In this document: positions 35,470 through 44,121 of the stretch, piece by piece
Layout of the letters: every line of letters begins with the position of its first letter
Numbering within the stretch: the first letter of the stretch is position 1
Assembly: GCF_000379605.1 (NCBI RefSeq)
Contig: NZ_KB902757.1
Coordinates: 62,192 to 126,191 of the forward strand
Direction: 5' to 3'
Length of the DNA: 64,000 nt
Source: Rhizobium giardinii bv. giardinii H152
GTDB lineage: Bacteria; Pseudomonadota; Alphaproteobacteria; Rhizobiales; Rhizobiaceae
Translations under genes and position numbers: made by a program
Notes under the pieces: generated by a model
What the model saw: the letters and a program-made list of their open reading frames with translations, nothing else
Database searches by the model: none
What the model was told of the DNA's origin: nothing

Positions 35470-36239
35470 TAAAATACGCCTCCGTCAATGATCATCGTCT
35501 GTGCCGTCATTCGCGCCGAACAATCGGAGGCGAGATAAAGGCAGGGCCCCACCATATCCTCCGCAACGAGCGTGTGCTTCAGGCATTGTTTTTCCAGCAT
35601 GCCGGCAATCGCGGCGTCGTCCAGCCAGAGCTTCTTCTGTCGCTCGGTCACCACCATGCCCGGCAGCACGGCGTTGACGCGGATGTCGTCCGGTCCGAGC
35701 TTGCCGGCAAGCGACTTGGTCAGGCCGACGATGCCGGCCTTGGCGGCCGCATAGGCCGGGATATCCCCCATGTTGAGCATGAAGGCGATCGAAGAGAAAT
35801 TGATGATCGAACCGCCGCCGGCCCGGCGCATATGCGGCACTGCGGCCTGGCTCATGAAGAAGACGTGCCGCAGATTGATGGCCAGGCTTTCATCCCAGCT
35901 TGCCTCTGTCACTTCCTCCAGCAATTGCCGATCATCGCGCGCGGCATTGTTGATAAGGACGCTGAGGGAACCGACCGCTTCAGCGGCGCTGTCGACAATA
36001 GAGGCGAGAGACTGTGTATCCCGAAGATCGGCCCGGATGAATATCGGGGCATGTCCGACAATCGGGGCGAGTTGGTCAACCAGGGCGTTGCTTGCCGTTT
36101 CGGCAATGTCGATGAAGGCCACCCGCGCGCCCTGCCGGGCAAAGCCCTCGACGAGGGCGGCGCCGATGCCCGAGCCGCCGCCGGTGACAAGGACGCCACG
36201 ACCCTCGAGGTCGGGAAACTGTGCGGCGGGCAAGGCCAT
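35469..36239 (-). CDS. SDR-family sugar dehydrogenase (probable galactose/aldose 1-dehydrogenase)
   Basis: A 256-residue short-chain dehydrogenase. Cofactor loop TGGGSGIG, NNAA, catalytic Ser in NFSSIAF, and YAAAKAG (Tyr/Lys) are all present. As first gene of an operon with dgoK, dgoA and an SMP-30 lactonase it most likely oxidises D-galactose or a related aldose to the lactone, the first step of the De Ley-Doudoroff route. ATG 36239 is chosen over 36263. The divergent IclR gene and its operator-like dyad lie upstream. Confidence 0.87.
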   Translation of the reverse strand: MALPAAQFPDLEGRGVLVTGGGSGIGAALVEGFARQGARVAFIDIAETASNALVDQLAPIVGHAPIFIRADLRDTQSLASIVDSAAEAVGSLSVLINNAARDDRQLLEEVTEASWDESLAINLRHVFFMSQAAVPHMRRAGGGSIINFSSIAFMLNMGDIPAYAAAKAGIVGLTKSLAGKLGPDDIRVNAVLPGMVVTERQKKLWLDDAAIAGMLEKQCLKHTLVAEDMVGPCLYLASDCSARMTAQTMIIDGGVF

Positions 36240-36299
36240 TGTATGTTGCTCTCCCTGATGCACGCTTCGCGAAAATCGGCTTGCAATTGCATCCAGCTG

Positions 36300-36316
36300 G
36301 TTCCATTATGTGGAAC
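36300..36316. promoter_or_regulatory. Operator-like dyad between the SDR-dgo operon and iclR-type gene
   Basis: GTTCCA (36300-36305), 5 bases, TGGAAC (36311-36316) is a perfect 6+6 inverted repeat. TTCCA/TGGAA halves are typical of IclR-family operators, although E. coli IclR boxes have the opposite half-site order. A further TTGGAAT half site lies near 36330. Confidence 0.55.
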
Positions 36317-36403
36317 GGACTCTTACTATTTGGAATTATCGCGCCGCGGCCGAGCGCTTGTCAAGATCGCGTCGGCGGAGAACCGGTGAAACGAAACGGA
36401 ATC

Positions 36404-37207
36404 ATGACTCGCGAAATGCTCTCCTCTCCAGGGACCGAGAATAGCGGCACGGGCACGCTGGGCAAGGCTCTGTCCGTGCTTGAGATCGTGGTGAGTGCGG
36501 ACAGGCCGCTTCGCTTCAGCGAGATCCTCGCCTTGTCGGACCAGCCGCGCGGCACGCTGCATCGCCATCTCGCGCATCTGGTCGAGGAGGGGCTTCTCAT
36601 CCAGGGGCGGGATCTCTGCTACGAGCCGGGCCTGCGGCTCTTGAAATTCGCCTACCGGTCGTGGTCGAAAAACCAGTTCAGGGCGGTGGCCGCGCCGCAT
36701 CTGCGCAAGCTGCACGAGGAAACCGGCGAGACGGTGCATCTGGGGGTGCTGCGCGGCACGGAAATCATCTATGTCGACAAGGTCGAGAGCCGCCAGACGG
36801 TTCGGATGGGATCTCAGATCGGCAATGCATCACCCGTTTATTGCACCGGTCTTGGCAAGGCGGCCCTGTCCGTGCTGCCGCAAGACCGTCTCGCCGAGAC
36901 GCTGGGCAAACTGACATTTCATCGCTTTACCGCCAATACACATCATTCCGTTGCCGCTTTGAAACGTGATCTGGACGAGGCGCGACTGCGCGGTTATGCC
37001 TTTGACCGTGAAGAACATGAAACGGAAATTCGCTGTGTTGCAGCTGCGATCCACGATACCGGTTTCGATCTCGTCGGCGGCATTTCCGTAACGGGGCCGG
37101 CTTACCGTGTGACGATGGAACAACTGGAGATCTGGGCCCATCCCGTTCGCCAGGCGGCGATGGCCATCAGCGAAGATGTGGAAGTTCGTCTGGGGCCGGG
37201 GCGTTAG
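36404..37207 (+). CDS. IclR-family transcriptional regulator (probable regulator of the dgo-type operon)
   Basis: A 267-residue regulator with an N-terminal winged helix (KALSVLEIVVSADRPLRFSEIL, then LSDQPRGTLHRHLAHL) and a C-terminal IclR effector domain (GETVHLGVLRGTEIIYVDKVES, SPVYCTGLGKAAL, FDREEHETEIRCVAAAI). ATG 36404 (MTREMLSS) is used; GTG 36386, preceded by GGAG at 5 bases, is also credible. It is divergent from the SDR-dgoK-dgoA-lactonase operon, and such pairs usually have the IclR protein repress the operon until a sugar acid binds. Confidence 0.9.
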   Translation: MTREMLSSPGTENSGTGTLGKALSVLEIVVSADRPLRFSEILALSDQPRGTLHRHLAHLVEEGLLIQGRDLCYEPGLRLLKFAYRSWSKNQFRAVAAPHLRKLHEETGETVHLGVLRGTEIIYVDKVESRQTVRMGSQIGNASPVYCTGLGKAALSVLPQDRLAETLGKLTFHRFTANTHHSVAALKRDLDEARLRGYAFDREEHETEIRCVAAAIHDTGFDLVGGISVTGPAYRVTMEQLEIWAHPVRQAAMAISEDVEVRLGPGR

Positions 37208-37422
37208 GGTTGTATTTGCCTTTCCGGTTAAATTAGGCACACCGGCTGGACGCAGGGAAAGCGGAGTTGTAGGTTCAACTATCAGATTCGGTGCCTGCTG
37301 ACATTCGATTCGCTGCCTCGAAATGGCTTCGGCGGCTTGCCGGGAAACGAAAAGGTCTCAGCGGCAGCGGAACGGTTTCTTTGCGAACGTCGAGCCTATT
37401 GGCTGCGAGTCTGGAAGTGAAA

Positions 37423-38163
37423 ATGGTCGATTTCAGCCGGCATCTGTCCTCCATCGTGCGTTCCGCCGTTCCGCGGATTACGGAGCCTTTGACACGGGAA
37501 GCCGATATCCGTCAGGCGCTGGTGCAGGTCTCGGATGCATACGGATTTCATGGTTTCATTGTCATGATCGTCCCGGCCAAGTCTTGCCGAAGGCTGGCTG
37601 AATCGGTTGTCATGACCAACTGGCCCAAGGATCTCCTGAGCAGCTATGACGCTGCCAGCATGATGACCAGCAGCCCCGTGATCGAGCGGTTGCGGCGCAG
37701 CACGATCCCCTTCACCTATGACACGGCGCTGGAGTCGCACAGGCGCTCCCATGGCAAGGACAATGCCGTGCTGAACCTGTTCGAACGCCTCCATCTGGGA
37801 CGCGGCGTCTACATCCCGGTTCACGACGTCCACGGCACATGCGGCGCCGTGGGCTTCGCCGGTGATCGCGAAGTGGTAAACGCCGGCGAATTGAAAGAGC
37901 TGACCTTCATTGCATCATATTTGTTCAGTCGCCTCAGTGAGATAAGGGAAATCCGCAGCCGGACGCCGGCTGGCTTGTCGCGCCGCGAGATCGAATGCCT
38001 GCACTGGGCGGCGGCAGGCAAGACCACCACCGAAATGGCAAAAATCCTGGATCTTTCCGAATATACCGTCAATCATTACCTGAGCCGTGCAACGCGCAAG
38101 CTGGATTCCGTCAACCGTGTACAGACTGTGGCGAAGGCGATACGCGCCGGACTGATCAACTGA
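37423..38163 (+). CDS. LuxR-family transcriptional regulator with autoinducer-binding-like domain (1 of tandem pair)
   Basis: A 246-residue protein: autoinducer-binding-like domain (about 20-165) and LuxR helix-turn-helix (about 180-243, LSRREIECLHWAAAGKTTTEMA, EYTVNHYLSRATRKL). Of the AHL-contacting residues in TraR, only one Tyr and the Pro of the DP pair appear conserved; the Asp of DP reads Ser, so classical acyl-homoserine lactone binding is doubtful. No luxI synthase is in the window. GGAAG lies upstream of ATG 37423. It is a paralogue of the next gene. I recall tandem orphan LuxR genes near mutL/lpxK in S. meliloti; orthology is not tested. Confidence 0.88.
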   Translation: MVDFSRHLSSIVRSAVPRITEPLTREADIRQALVQVSDAYGFHGFIVMIVPAKSCRRLAESVVMTNWPKDLLSSYDAASMMTSSPVIERLRRSTIPFTYDTALESHRRSHGKDNAVLNLFERLHLGRGVYIPVHDVHGTCGAVGFAGDREVVNAGELKELTFIASYLFSRLSEIREIRSRTPAGLSRREIECLHWAAAGKTTTEMAKILDLSEYTVNHYLSRATRKLDSVNRVQTVAKAIRAGLIN

Positions 38164-38277
38164 GAAAATGTCTATGGATAGCAGCAGGAAAACCGGCATG
38201 GTGAGTGGGTTGCGCCACGGGGCAAGCGGAAGCCCGGTCGCCGCGCACGACGCGCCAAGGTGCGGTGGAGACTGCGA

Positions 38278-39033
38278 ATGCGCGACACTCTGATGGCGGA
38301 ATCGGTGGAAAAAGAGCAGCCGCGCGGGGGTGATTTCGCATCCGAGATTGCAGCGCTGGAAACGCAGTTCGACGCAATCCGCTATATGAAGAGAACGACC
38401 CAGGCTTTCGGCTTCAAGACGTTTCTCATCTGCATGGTGCCCTCCTTCGATGCGGAGAAGCTCGCCAGCGCCTCCATCCTGTCGAATATGCCGGCTGAGT
38501 TGATGGGCAAGTACGACAGTATCTCCGTTCTCAAGCACTCCACCGGTATCCGTCGGTTGCGCGAGACCACGACGCCGTTCCAGTTGACGGTTGAGGAGTG
38601 GGAGAAGGAAGCCGGCCGGCCCGCGCAGACAAACGAATATATAGCCCTGCTGCGGGAGCACGGCATCTTCCAGGCCAATTACTTTCCGGTGCATGACGCC
38701 GATGGCAGCCGCGCCACCGTCATCTGGATGGGAAAACGCGTCGATCTGCCGATGACGGCGATGATGGAACTGCAGATGATTGCCATCCACGTCTATAACC
38801 GTCTGACGGAGATCGGCTCGTTCTGGAAGGATCCCAACGTCGCCCTGTCTGAGCGAGAGATCCAATGCCTCAGCTGGACGGCCGCGGGCAAGACCAGCTC
38901 CGAGATCGCTGGAATTCTCGGATTGTCCGAGCACACCGTCAATCACTACCTCAACCATGTCAGCAAGAAGCTGGACGCCGTCAACCGTACCCAGGCCGTC
39001 GTCAAGGCGATGAAGAAGGGCTATATCAGCTGA
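38278..39033 (+). CDS. LuxR-family transcriptional regulator with autoinducer-binding-like domain (2 of tandem pair)
   Basis: A 251-residue paralogue of the preceding gene. The C-terminal helix-turn-helix (LSEREIQCLSWTAAGKTSSEIA, HTVNHYLNHVSKKLDAVNR) aligns closely with it. In the ligand-binding domain both residues of the canonical DP pair are replaced (ST), so AHL binding is unlikely. ATG 38278 lies 7 bases after GGTGGAG; the frame is open from GTG 38260. The 114-base gap after the first gene suggests either a common transcript or a separate promoter; the pair could form heterodimers. Confidence 0.88.
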   Translation: MRDTLMAESVEKEQPRGGDFASEIAALETQFDAIRYMKRTTQAFGFKTFLICMVPSFDAEKLASASILSNMPAELMGKYDSISVLKHSTGIRRLRETTTPFQLTVEEWEKEAGRPAQTNEYIALLREHGIFQANYFPVHDADGSRATVIWMGKRVDLPMTAMMELQMIAIHVYNRLTEIGSFWKDPNVALSEREIQCLSWTAAGKTSSEIAGILGLSEHTVNHYLNHVSKKLDAVNRTQAVVKAMKKGYIS

Positions 39034-39306
39034 ACTTCGTCGCGGGGTTTCCGGCGCCGCCGGTTAATGCCGTATTCCAGGCCAAAAGCTCGCCGGTGTT
39101 CAGCGATCCCGGGAGCGCAGCCGTGTCTGCCGCGCCATGACGCCCGGCACGAATTCGATGTGGATATCCGCAACCGCAGATGCCCTGTCCTAAATTTCGG
39201 CAATCCGGCAGCAGCGCGGCGCATTTGCCCAATAACTATGCGACACAGATGCTGCATCGCAGCAATCCTCGTGTGGAACCTTTGAATTTCAGGGGTTTCC
39301 CGAAAC
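39034..39306. other. Intergenic region upstream of the sigma-54-type promoter
   Basis: No gene is evident between the second luxR-type gene and the sigma-54-type promoter. A perfect dyad TGCTGC-atc-GCAGCA at 39250-39264 lies about 45 bases before the -24 element, a place where an enhancer-binding activator could sit. It is not a match to the NtrC consensus. Confidence 0.4.
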
Positions 39307-39322
39307 TGGCACGGTTCCTGCT
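39307..39322 (+). promoter_or_regulatory. Sigma-54 (RpoN) -24/-12 promoter
   Basis: TGGCACGGTTCCTGCT matches the RpoN consensus TGGCACGNNNNTTGCW at every fixed position except one (C for the first T of TTGC), with the correct GG-to-GC spacing. It points away from the luxR gene toward an intergenic terminator, with no start codon soon after, so it appears to drive an RNA gene. Predicted start about 39333. Confidence 0.65.
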
Positions 39323-39332
39323 TTTTAAGACG

Positions 39333-39451
39333 CAGGTCCAGAGGGGACTGCAATAATAAGACTGCGCCCATGAAGGTCGCGAGAGACAAGGCCGCTTTCA
39401 GCCCAAGGTGATCCCGGATGTACGGACACCACGGGCCGGAAGCGGCTTTTT
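39333..39451 (+). ncRNA. Candidate sigma-54-dependent small RNA (about 120 nt)
   Basis: The interval runs from about 12 bases after the sigma-54 -12 element to the T-run of a strong terminator, inside a 549-base gap. It has no convincing small coding frame. The 5' part has CAGGTCC and GGGGACTG segments that can pair (GTCC/GGAC), and the 3' end is the terminator stem. Rhizobia have a known nitrogen-controlled, NtrC/RpoN-linked sRNA (MmgR, alpha-r8 family); whether this is its homologue cannot be decided without comparison, and its length appears greater. Start and end are predicted. Confidence 0.5.
39391..39451 (+). terminator. Long-stem Rho-independent terminator
   Basis: GCCGCTTTCAGCCC (39391-39404) pairs with GGGCCGGAAGCGGC (39433-39446) over 14 positions with one G-U and one A-C mismatch; a 28-base loop separates them and TTTTT follows (39447-39451). 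It ends the sRNA candidate and lies 132 bases before the mrp start. Confidence 0.75.
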
Positions 39452-39582
39452 CTTATGCAGCCTGTTTTTCTGTGCGGGCGCATTGGCGAAACACGCCCGC
39501 TCGACTATCTAAATGTCACGCATCGCGTTTGAAAAACAGGCAGCAGGCAAAACCAGCCGCGCCGGCGGCAGGAGTGAATGAC

Positions 39583-40764
39583 ATGGCAGACGTCACCAAG
39601 GAACAGGTCCTCGAAAAGTTGAAGGGCGTGCGTGGTCCGGATATGGACGGCAATATCGTCGATATGGGTCTTGTCTCCGATGTCTTCATCTCCGATTCCA
39701 AGGTCTATTTTTCGATTACCGTACCGGCCGAGCGTGCCCGCGAACTCGATCCCCTGCGCGCCGCAGCCGAGCGGGTGGTCAAGGAAATTCCAGGCGTCAA
39801 GGGCGCAATGGTGGCGTTGACCGCCGACAGGAAGGCGACACCATCCTCGGCGCCGGTCCAAAGGCCCGCCGCAGCACCGTCCCACGCCGGGCATTCCCAT
39901 GCGGGGCATACGCACGCCACGGCTCCCGGCCAGCGCCCCGCAGGTCCTGCAAAGGCCGGCATCCCGGGCGTCGGCGCGATCATCGCTGTGGCATCCGGCA
40001 AGGGCGGCGTCGGCAAATCGACGACGTCGGTCAACCTTGCGCTGGCGCTGAAGGCCAATGGCCTGCGCGTCGGCATCCTCGATGCCGATATCTACGGCCC
40101 CTCCATGCCGCGCCTCCTGAAGATTTCCGGCCGTCCGCAGCAGATCGAAGGCCGGATGATCCGGCCGATGGAAAATTACGGCCTGAAGGTCATGTCGATG
40201 GGCTTCCTCGTCGACGAGGAGGTCGCAATGATCTGGCGCGGGCCGATGATCCAGTCGGCACTGCTGCAAATGCTGCGCGAAGTGGCCTGGGGCGATCTTG
40301 ACGTGCTCGTTGTCGATATGCCGCCAGGCACCGGCGATGCGCAACTGACCATGGCCCAGCAGGTTCCGCTCGCCGGCGCCGTCATCGTCTCGACACCACA
40401 GGACCTGGCGCTGATCGATGCCCGCAAGGGGCTTGCGATGTTCCGCAAGGTCGAAGTGCCGGTGTTCGGCATCGTCGAGAACATGAGCTATTTCATCGCG
40501 CCCGATACCGGCGCCCGCTACGACATCTTCGGCCATGGCGGCGCCCGCAAGGAGGCCGAGCGCATCGGCGTCCCGTTCCTCGGCGAGGTGCCGCTGACGA
40601 TCGGCATCCGTGAAACCTCCGACGCCGGCACGCCGGTGGTCGTCTCCGAGCCGGACAGCGAGATTGCCAGGATCTACCGCGAGATCGCCCGGAAAGTCTG
40701 GGATCAGATCTCGGCGCAGAAGGCCGATACGTCGCGGGCCATGCCCAGCATCGTTTTCGAATAG
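39583..40764 (+). CDS. mrp: Mrp/NBP35-family P-loop ATPase (ApbC-like iron-sulfur carrier family)
   Basis: A 393-residue protein with an N-terminal DUF59/MIP18 domain (residues 1-75), a linker with HAGHSHAGHTH (five His, residues 101-111), and the Mrp ATPase with the deviant Walker A SGKGGVGKST (138-147). ApbC/Mrp proteins carry Fe-S clusters for transfer to targets. The CxxC normally found after ENMSYF is replaced by Ala306-Pro-Asp-Thr309, so the usual bridging cluster ligands are missing. CAGGAG lies 8 bases before ATG 39583; the open frame to 39418 crosses the terminator and is not used. Confidence 0.92.
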   Translation: MADVTKEQVLEKLKGVRGPDMDGNIVDMGLVSDVFISDSKVYFSITVPAERARELDPLRAAAERVVKEIPGVKGAMVALTADRKATPSSAPVQRPAAAPSHAGHSHAGHTHATAPGQRPAGPAKAGIPGVGAIIAVASGKGGVGKSTTSVNLALALKANGLRVGILDADIYGPSMPRLLKISGRPQQIEGRMIRPMENYGLKVMSMGFLVDEEVAMIWRGPMIQSALLQMLREVAWGDLDVLVVDMPPGTGDAQLTMAQQVPLAGAVIVSTPQDLALIDARKGLAMFRKVEVPVFGIVENMSYFIAPDTGARYDIFGHGGARKEAERIGVPFLGEVPLTIGIRETSDAGTPVVVSEPDSEIARIYREIARKVWDQISAQKADTSRAMPSIVFE

Positions 40765-41164
40765 CGGTTCGCGCCGTCGCCGCGCTATGCACGCGGTGCA
40801 TTCCGGAAATGCGTCGCTTCCGCGGTGACAAGTGACAATCGATCGGATAGCGTCGTTAAGTCTTTGGGCGACATTGTGGCGCTTTGCCACTTTCTCCATT
40901 GATTTTGAATGTGCCTTGCTCCATATGCCTCCCCGCATCCGCAAGGATGAACATCAGCGGTGCTGCCCTCCGTCGGGCTCCGCATGACCGTGATGACCGA
41001 TTGAGCGTAAACGACGAGAGTTTCCATATGGATCTGCCGCGCGCAGCTTTGATGTCATACGGCGGGGATTGTCCGGCCCGCCGCAATCCGGCCGTAGCTT
41101 CCACCCGTTCGCATGGCGGTGTCGATTGCGCCGGCTTCAATGGCGCGCAAACAAGGGCGGCGGA
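40765..41164. other. Intergenic region between mrp and corA
   Basis: A 400-base gap with no convincing gene on either strand; frames present are Arg/Cys-rich shadows without a family match. A small dyad ATGCAC-gcg-GTGCAT lies at 40787-40801 just after mrp, without a T-run. The corA-kup promoter presumably lies in the right half. I could not identify a magnesium riboswitch. Confidence 0.4.
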
Positions 41165-42142
41165 ATGATCACTGCCTATCGTGACAATGGTGAAGCCGTC
41201 GTGATCAGCGCGGTGAAGCCCCCCGCTTCCCTGCCATCCGATATCGTCTGGATAGACATGCTGCGTCCGGACAAGGCGGAGGATTTCCTGGTCGAAAGCT
41301 TTCTCGGCATCGAGGTGCCGACCCGCGAGGATATGAAGGACATCGAACCCTCCAGCCGTCTCTACACGGCAAAGGACGCGGTGTTCATGACGGCGTCGCT
41401 TGTCTGCAAGGCCGACACCGGCCGTCCGGAATTGACCGATGTCGCCTTCGTCCTGACGCGGGGAATACTGGTCACGGTCCGCTACGAGGAGCCGAAGGCG
41501 TTCGGCCTGTTCACGGCCGCCATGCACCGCATCCCCGGCGGCTGCGCGACGGGAACAGTGCTGGCGACGCGCCTCTTCGAAACCATCACCGATCGCACGG
41601 CGGAGATCCTCGAGACTGCGGTTGCCAAAGTCGACGCCTTGTCGCTGCAGGTTTTTGGTGACCGTCCCGCCGGACAACGCCGCCCGCCCCACTATCTCGA
41701 AGCCAAGTTGATGGACGTTGCGTCACATCACCGGCTGGTGGCAAAGACGCGCGACAGTCTGGCTTCGCTCTCCCGCGTTCTGACATTTCTCTATACGGTT
41801 CCGTCCGTGCAGGAAGACCGGGAAGTCAAGGAGCTCTGCCGGACGATTTCGCGTGACATCCAGTCCCTGTCGGAACATGCCTCCTTCATCTCGGGAAATA
41901 TCACCTTCCTGCTCGATGCCTCTCTCGGCCTCATCAATGTCGAGCAGAACGCGATCATCAAGATTTTCTCGATTGCGGCGGTGGTGTTTCTGCCGCCGAC
42001 CCTGGTTGCCTCGCTGTACGGCATGAATTTCGATGTCATGCCGGAACTGAAATGGACCTTCGGTTATCCCATGGCTGTCGTCGCCATGGTGATTTCCGCA
42101 ATTGTCCCCTACTACTTCTTTCGCTGGAAAGGCTGGCTCTAG
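41165..42142 (+). CDS. corA: CorA-family magnesium/divalent cation transporter
   Basis: A 325-residue inner-membrane channel for Mg2+ (and Co2+/Ni2+). The long cytoplasmic N-terminal domain is followed by two transmembrane helices near the C-terminus, the first ending in the signature YGMNF, the second followed by a short basic tail (FFRWKGWL). ATG 41165 follows GGCGGA closely; the longer frame from 41069 adds a basic leader without support. The kup potassium transporter starts 17 bases after its stop, giving a two-gene cation uptake operon. Confidence 0.92.
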   Translation: MITAYRDNGEAVVISAVKPPASLPSDIVWIDMLRPDKAEDFLVESFLGIEVPTREDMKDIEPSSRLYTAKDAVFMTASLVCKADTGRPELTDVAFVLTRGILVTVRYEEPKAFGLFTAAMHRIPGGCATGTVLATRLFETITDRTAEILETAVAKVDALSLQVFGDRPAGQRRPPHYLEAKLMDVASHHRLVAKTRDSLASLSRVLTFLYTVPSVQEDREVKELCRTISRDIQSLSEHASFISGNITFLLDASLGLINVEQNAIIKIFSIAAVVFLPPTLVASLYGMNFDVMPELKWTFGYPMAVVAMVISAIVPYYFFRWKGWL

Positions 42143-42159
42143 GAGCCTGAGGAATTCAT

Positions 42160-44061
42160 ATGTCCCATTCAGTAGCTCAACCTGCAAGCCGCGAAAAGGA
42201 ATTGCGCAAATTTCTGTTGCTCGCGCTCGGTTCGGTCGGCGTTGTCTATGGCGATATCGGCACAAGCCCGCTCTATGCCTTCCGTGAAGCGTTGCGCCCG
42301 GTCGCTGCCGACGGCGTCACCCGCTTCGAGGTGATCGGCCTGATCTCGCTGATGATCTGGACGCTGACCATCATCGTGACGTTGAAATATGTGCTGTTCC
42401 TGCTGCGCGCCGACAACCAGGGAGAAGGCGGTACGCTGTCGTTGCTTGCTCTGTTGATGAAAACAGCCAACGGCCATGCAGCCCGGCTTTTCTTCATGGG
42501 GATCGCCGGTGCCGCTCTCTTCATCGGTGACGCGATGATCACGCCCGCCCTTTCGGTTCTCTCCGCCGTCGAGGGCCTGAAACTGGTGACGCCGGCGCTG
42601 AGCGAATATGTGGTTCCGATTTCCGTGATCATCCTTGTGGTGCTTTTCGCGGTTCAGTCGAAGGGTACGGCCGCAGTCTCGAACTTCTTCGGGCCTATTA
42701 CCCTGATTTGGTTCCTGGTCATGGCCGCCGCCGGGATCGATCACATCCGTGACGATTTCGGCATTCTGTCTGCCTTCAATCCCTACTACGCCGTCTACTT
42801 CCTATTTCATGCCGGTTTTGTCGGCATCGTCGTTCTCGGCGCGGTATTCCTGACCGTGACTGGCGCCGAGGCACTTTATGCGGACCTCGGCCATTTCGGC
42901 CGCAAGCCGATCCAGTGGGCCTGGATTTGTCTGGTTTTCCCGGCGCTGACGCTCAACTATCTCGGTCAGGGCGCGCTTGTGCTGAAACATCCGGAGACCA
43001 TGTCCGATCCGTTCTTCCTGATGTTCCCGGAATGGGCGCTGTTGCCGGTGGTCATTCTTGCGACGGCAGCCACGATCATCGCCAGCCAGGCGGTCATTAC
43101 CGGTGCCTTCTCGCTGACCCGCCAGGCGATCCACCTCGGCTTCCTGCCGCGCATGGCGATCTTCCACACCTCCGAGACACAGACCGGCCAGATCTATCTT
43201 CCCAACGTCAATACGCTGCTTCTGTTCGGTGTCATGGCGCTGGTTTTCATGTTCGGTTCGTCGGAATCGCTGGCCACTGCCTATGGTATCTCCGTCACCG
43301 GCGCGATGGTCGTTACGACGTTGCTTGCGTTCGAATTCGTTCGCCTGCACTGGCGCTGGCCGCTCTATGCGGCGTGCCTGGTCCTCCTGCCGCTCCTCGC
43401 GCTCGAAATCGTTTTCCTCGGCGCGAACCTTCTGAAGGTTCACGACGGCGGCTATGTTCCGATACTGATCGCGGTTACCTTCGTGGTCCTCATGTGGACG
43501 TGGAAGCGGGGCACGAAGCTCCTGCATGACAAGACGCGCCATACCGACATTCCGCTTCTGTCCTTCGTGAAATCCATCGAGCGCAAGAGCGAGCATGCGC
43601 CGGTCTCCGTGCCGGGTACTGCCGTCTTCCTGACCAGCGACCCGGAATCGACACCGGCCGCGCTGCTGCACAACATCAAGCACAACCACGTCCTGCATGC
43701 ACAGAACTTCATCCTGACGATCCGTACGGCCGGCGTGCCGATCGTGCCGAAGGACGAGCGCGTGACGGCCAGCAGCATTTCCGAGCGCTTCAGCCTGTTG
43801 GAAATGCATTTCGGCTTCATGGAAACCCAGAACGTCTCGCAGGCGCTTGGTCTTTTCCGCAAGACCGGCCTGAAGTTCGACATCATGTCGACTTCCTTCT
43901 ATCTCGGCCGTCGCAAGCTGGTGCCGGATGCGCAGTCGGGCATGCCGCACTGGCAGGACAGGCTGTTCATAGCGCTCGCCAACGCCGCAATCGACCCGTC
44001 CGATTATTTCCGCCTGCCGACCAACCGCGTGGTGGAACTCGGCTCGCACGTCATCATCTAG
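42160..44061 (+). CDS. kup: Potassium uptake protein Kup (Trk D)
   Basis: A 633-residue K+:H+ symporter of the KUP/HAK/KT family with 12 predicted membrane segments. The signature [19 protein letters not shown] is near residues 28-45 (given as a landmark), followed by [18 protein letters not shown] and a hydrophilic C-terminal domain of about 170 residues. It is probably cotranscribed with corA. A strong terminator follows at 44079. Confidence 0.95.
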   Translation: MSHSVAQPASREKELRKFLLLALGSVGVVYGDIGTSPLYAFREALRPVAADGVTRFEVIGLISLMIWTLTIIVTLKYVLFLLRADNQGEGGTLSLLALLMKTANGHAARLFFMGIAGAALFIGDAMITPALSVLSAVEGLKLVTPALSEYVVPISVIILVVLFAVQSKGTAAVSNFFGPITLIWFLVMAAAGIDHIRDDFGILSAFNPYYAVYFLFHAGFVGIVVLGAVFLTVTGAEALYADLGHFGRKPIQWAWICLVFPALTLNYLGQGALVLKHPETMSDPFFLMFPEWALLPVVILATAATIIASQAVITGAFSLTRQAIHLGFLPRMAIFHTSETQTGQIYLPNVNTLLLFGVMALVFMFGSSESLATAYGISVTGAMVVTTLLAFEFVRLHWRWPLYAACLVLLPLLALEIVFLGANLLKVHDGGYVPILIAVTFVVLMWTWKRGTKLLHDKTRHTDIPLLSFVKSIERKSEHAPVSVPGTAVFLTSDPESTPAALLHNIKHNHVLHAQNFILTIRTAGVPIVPKDERVTASSISERFSLLEMHFGFMETQNVSQALGLFRKTGLKFDIMSTSFYLGRRKLVPDAQSGMPHWQDRLFIALANAAIDPSDYFRLPTNRVVELGSHVII

Positions 44062-44078
44062 CCGACTGCATCGCCTCA

Positions 44079-44121
44079 AAAACGCCTTCCGCCGCCGGGC
44101 TACCGCGGGAGGCGTTTTGCT
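44079..44121 (+). terminator. Rho-independent terminator after kup
   Basis: AAAACGCCTTCCGC (44079-44092) pairs with GCGGGAGGCGTTTT (44105-44118) over 14 bases with one T-G wobble; the loop is 12 bases and the A/T-rich base of the stem gives the U-run. Confidence 0.85.

Noticed and set aside
37423-39033. VisN/VisR flagellar master regulators for the tandem LuxR genes
   Set aside because: VisN/VisR lie within flagellar gene clusters; no motility gene is nearby here.
40785-41027. Small minus-strand gene between mrp and corA
   Set aside because: Cys/Arg-rich without recognisable family, no ribosome site; likely a random frame.
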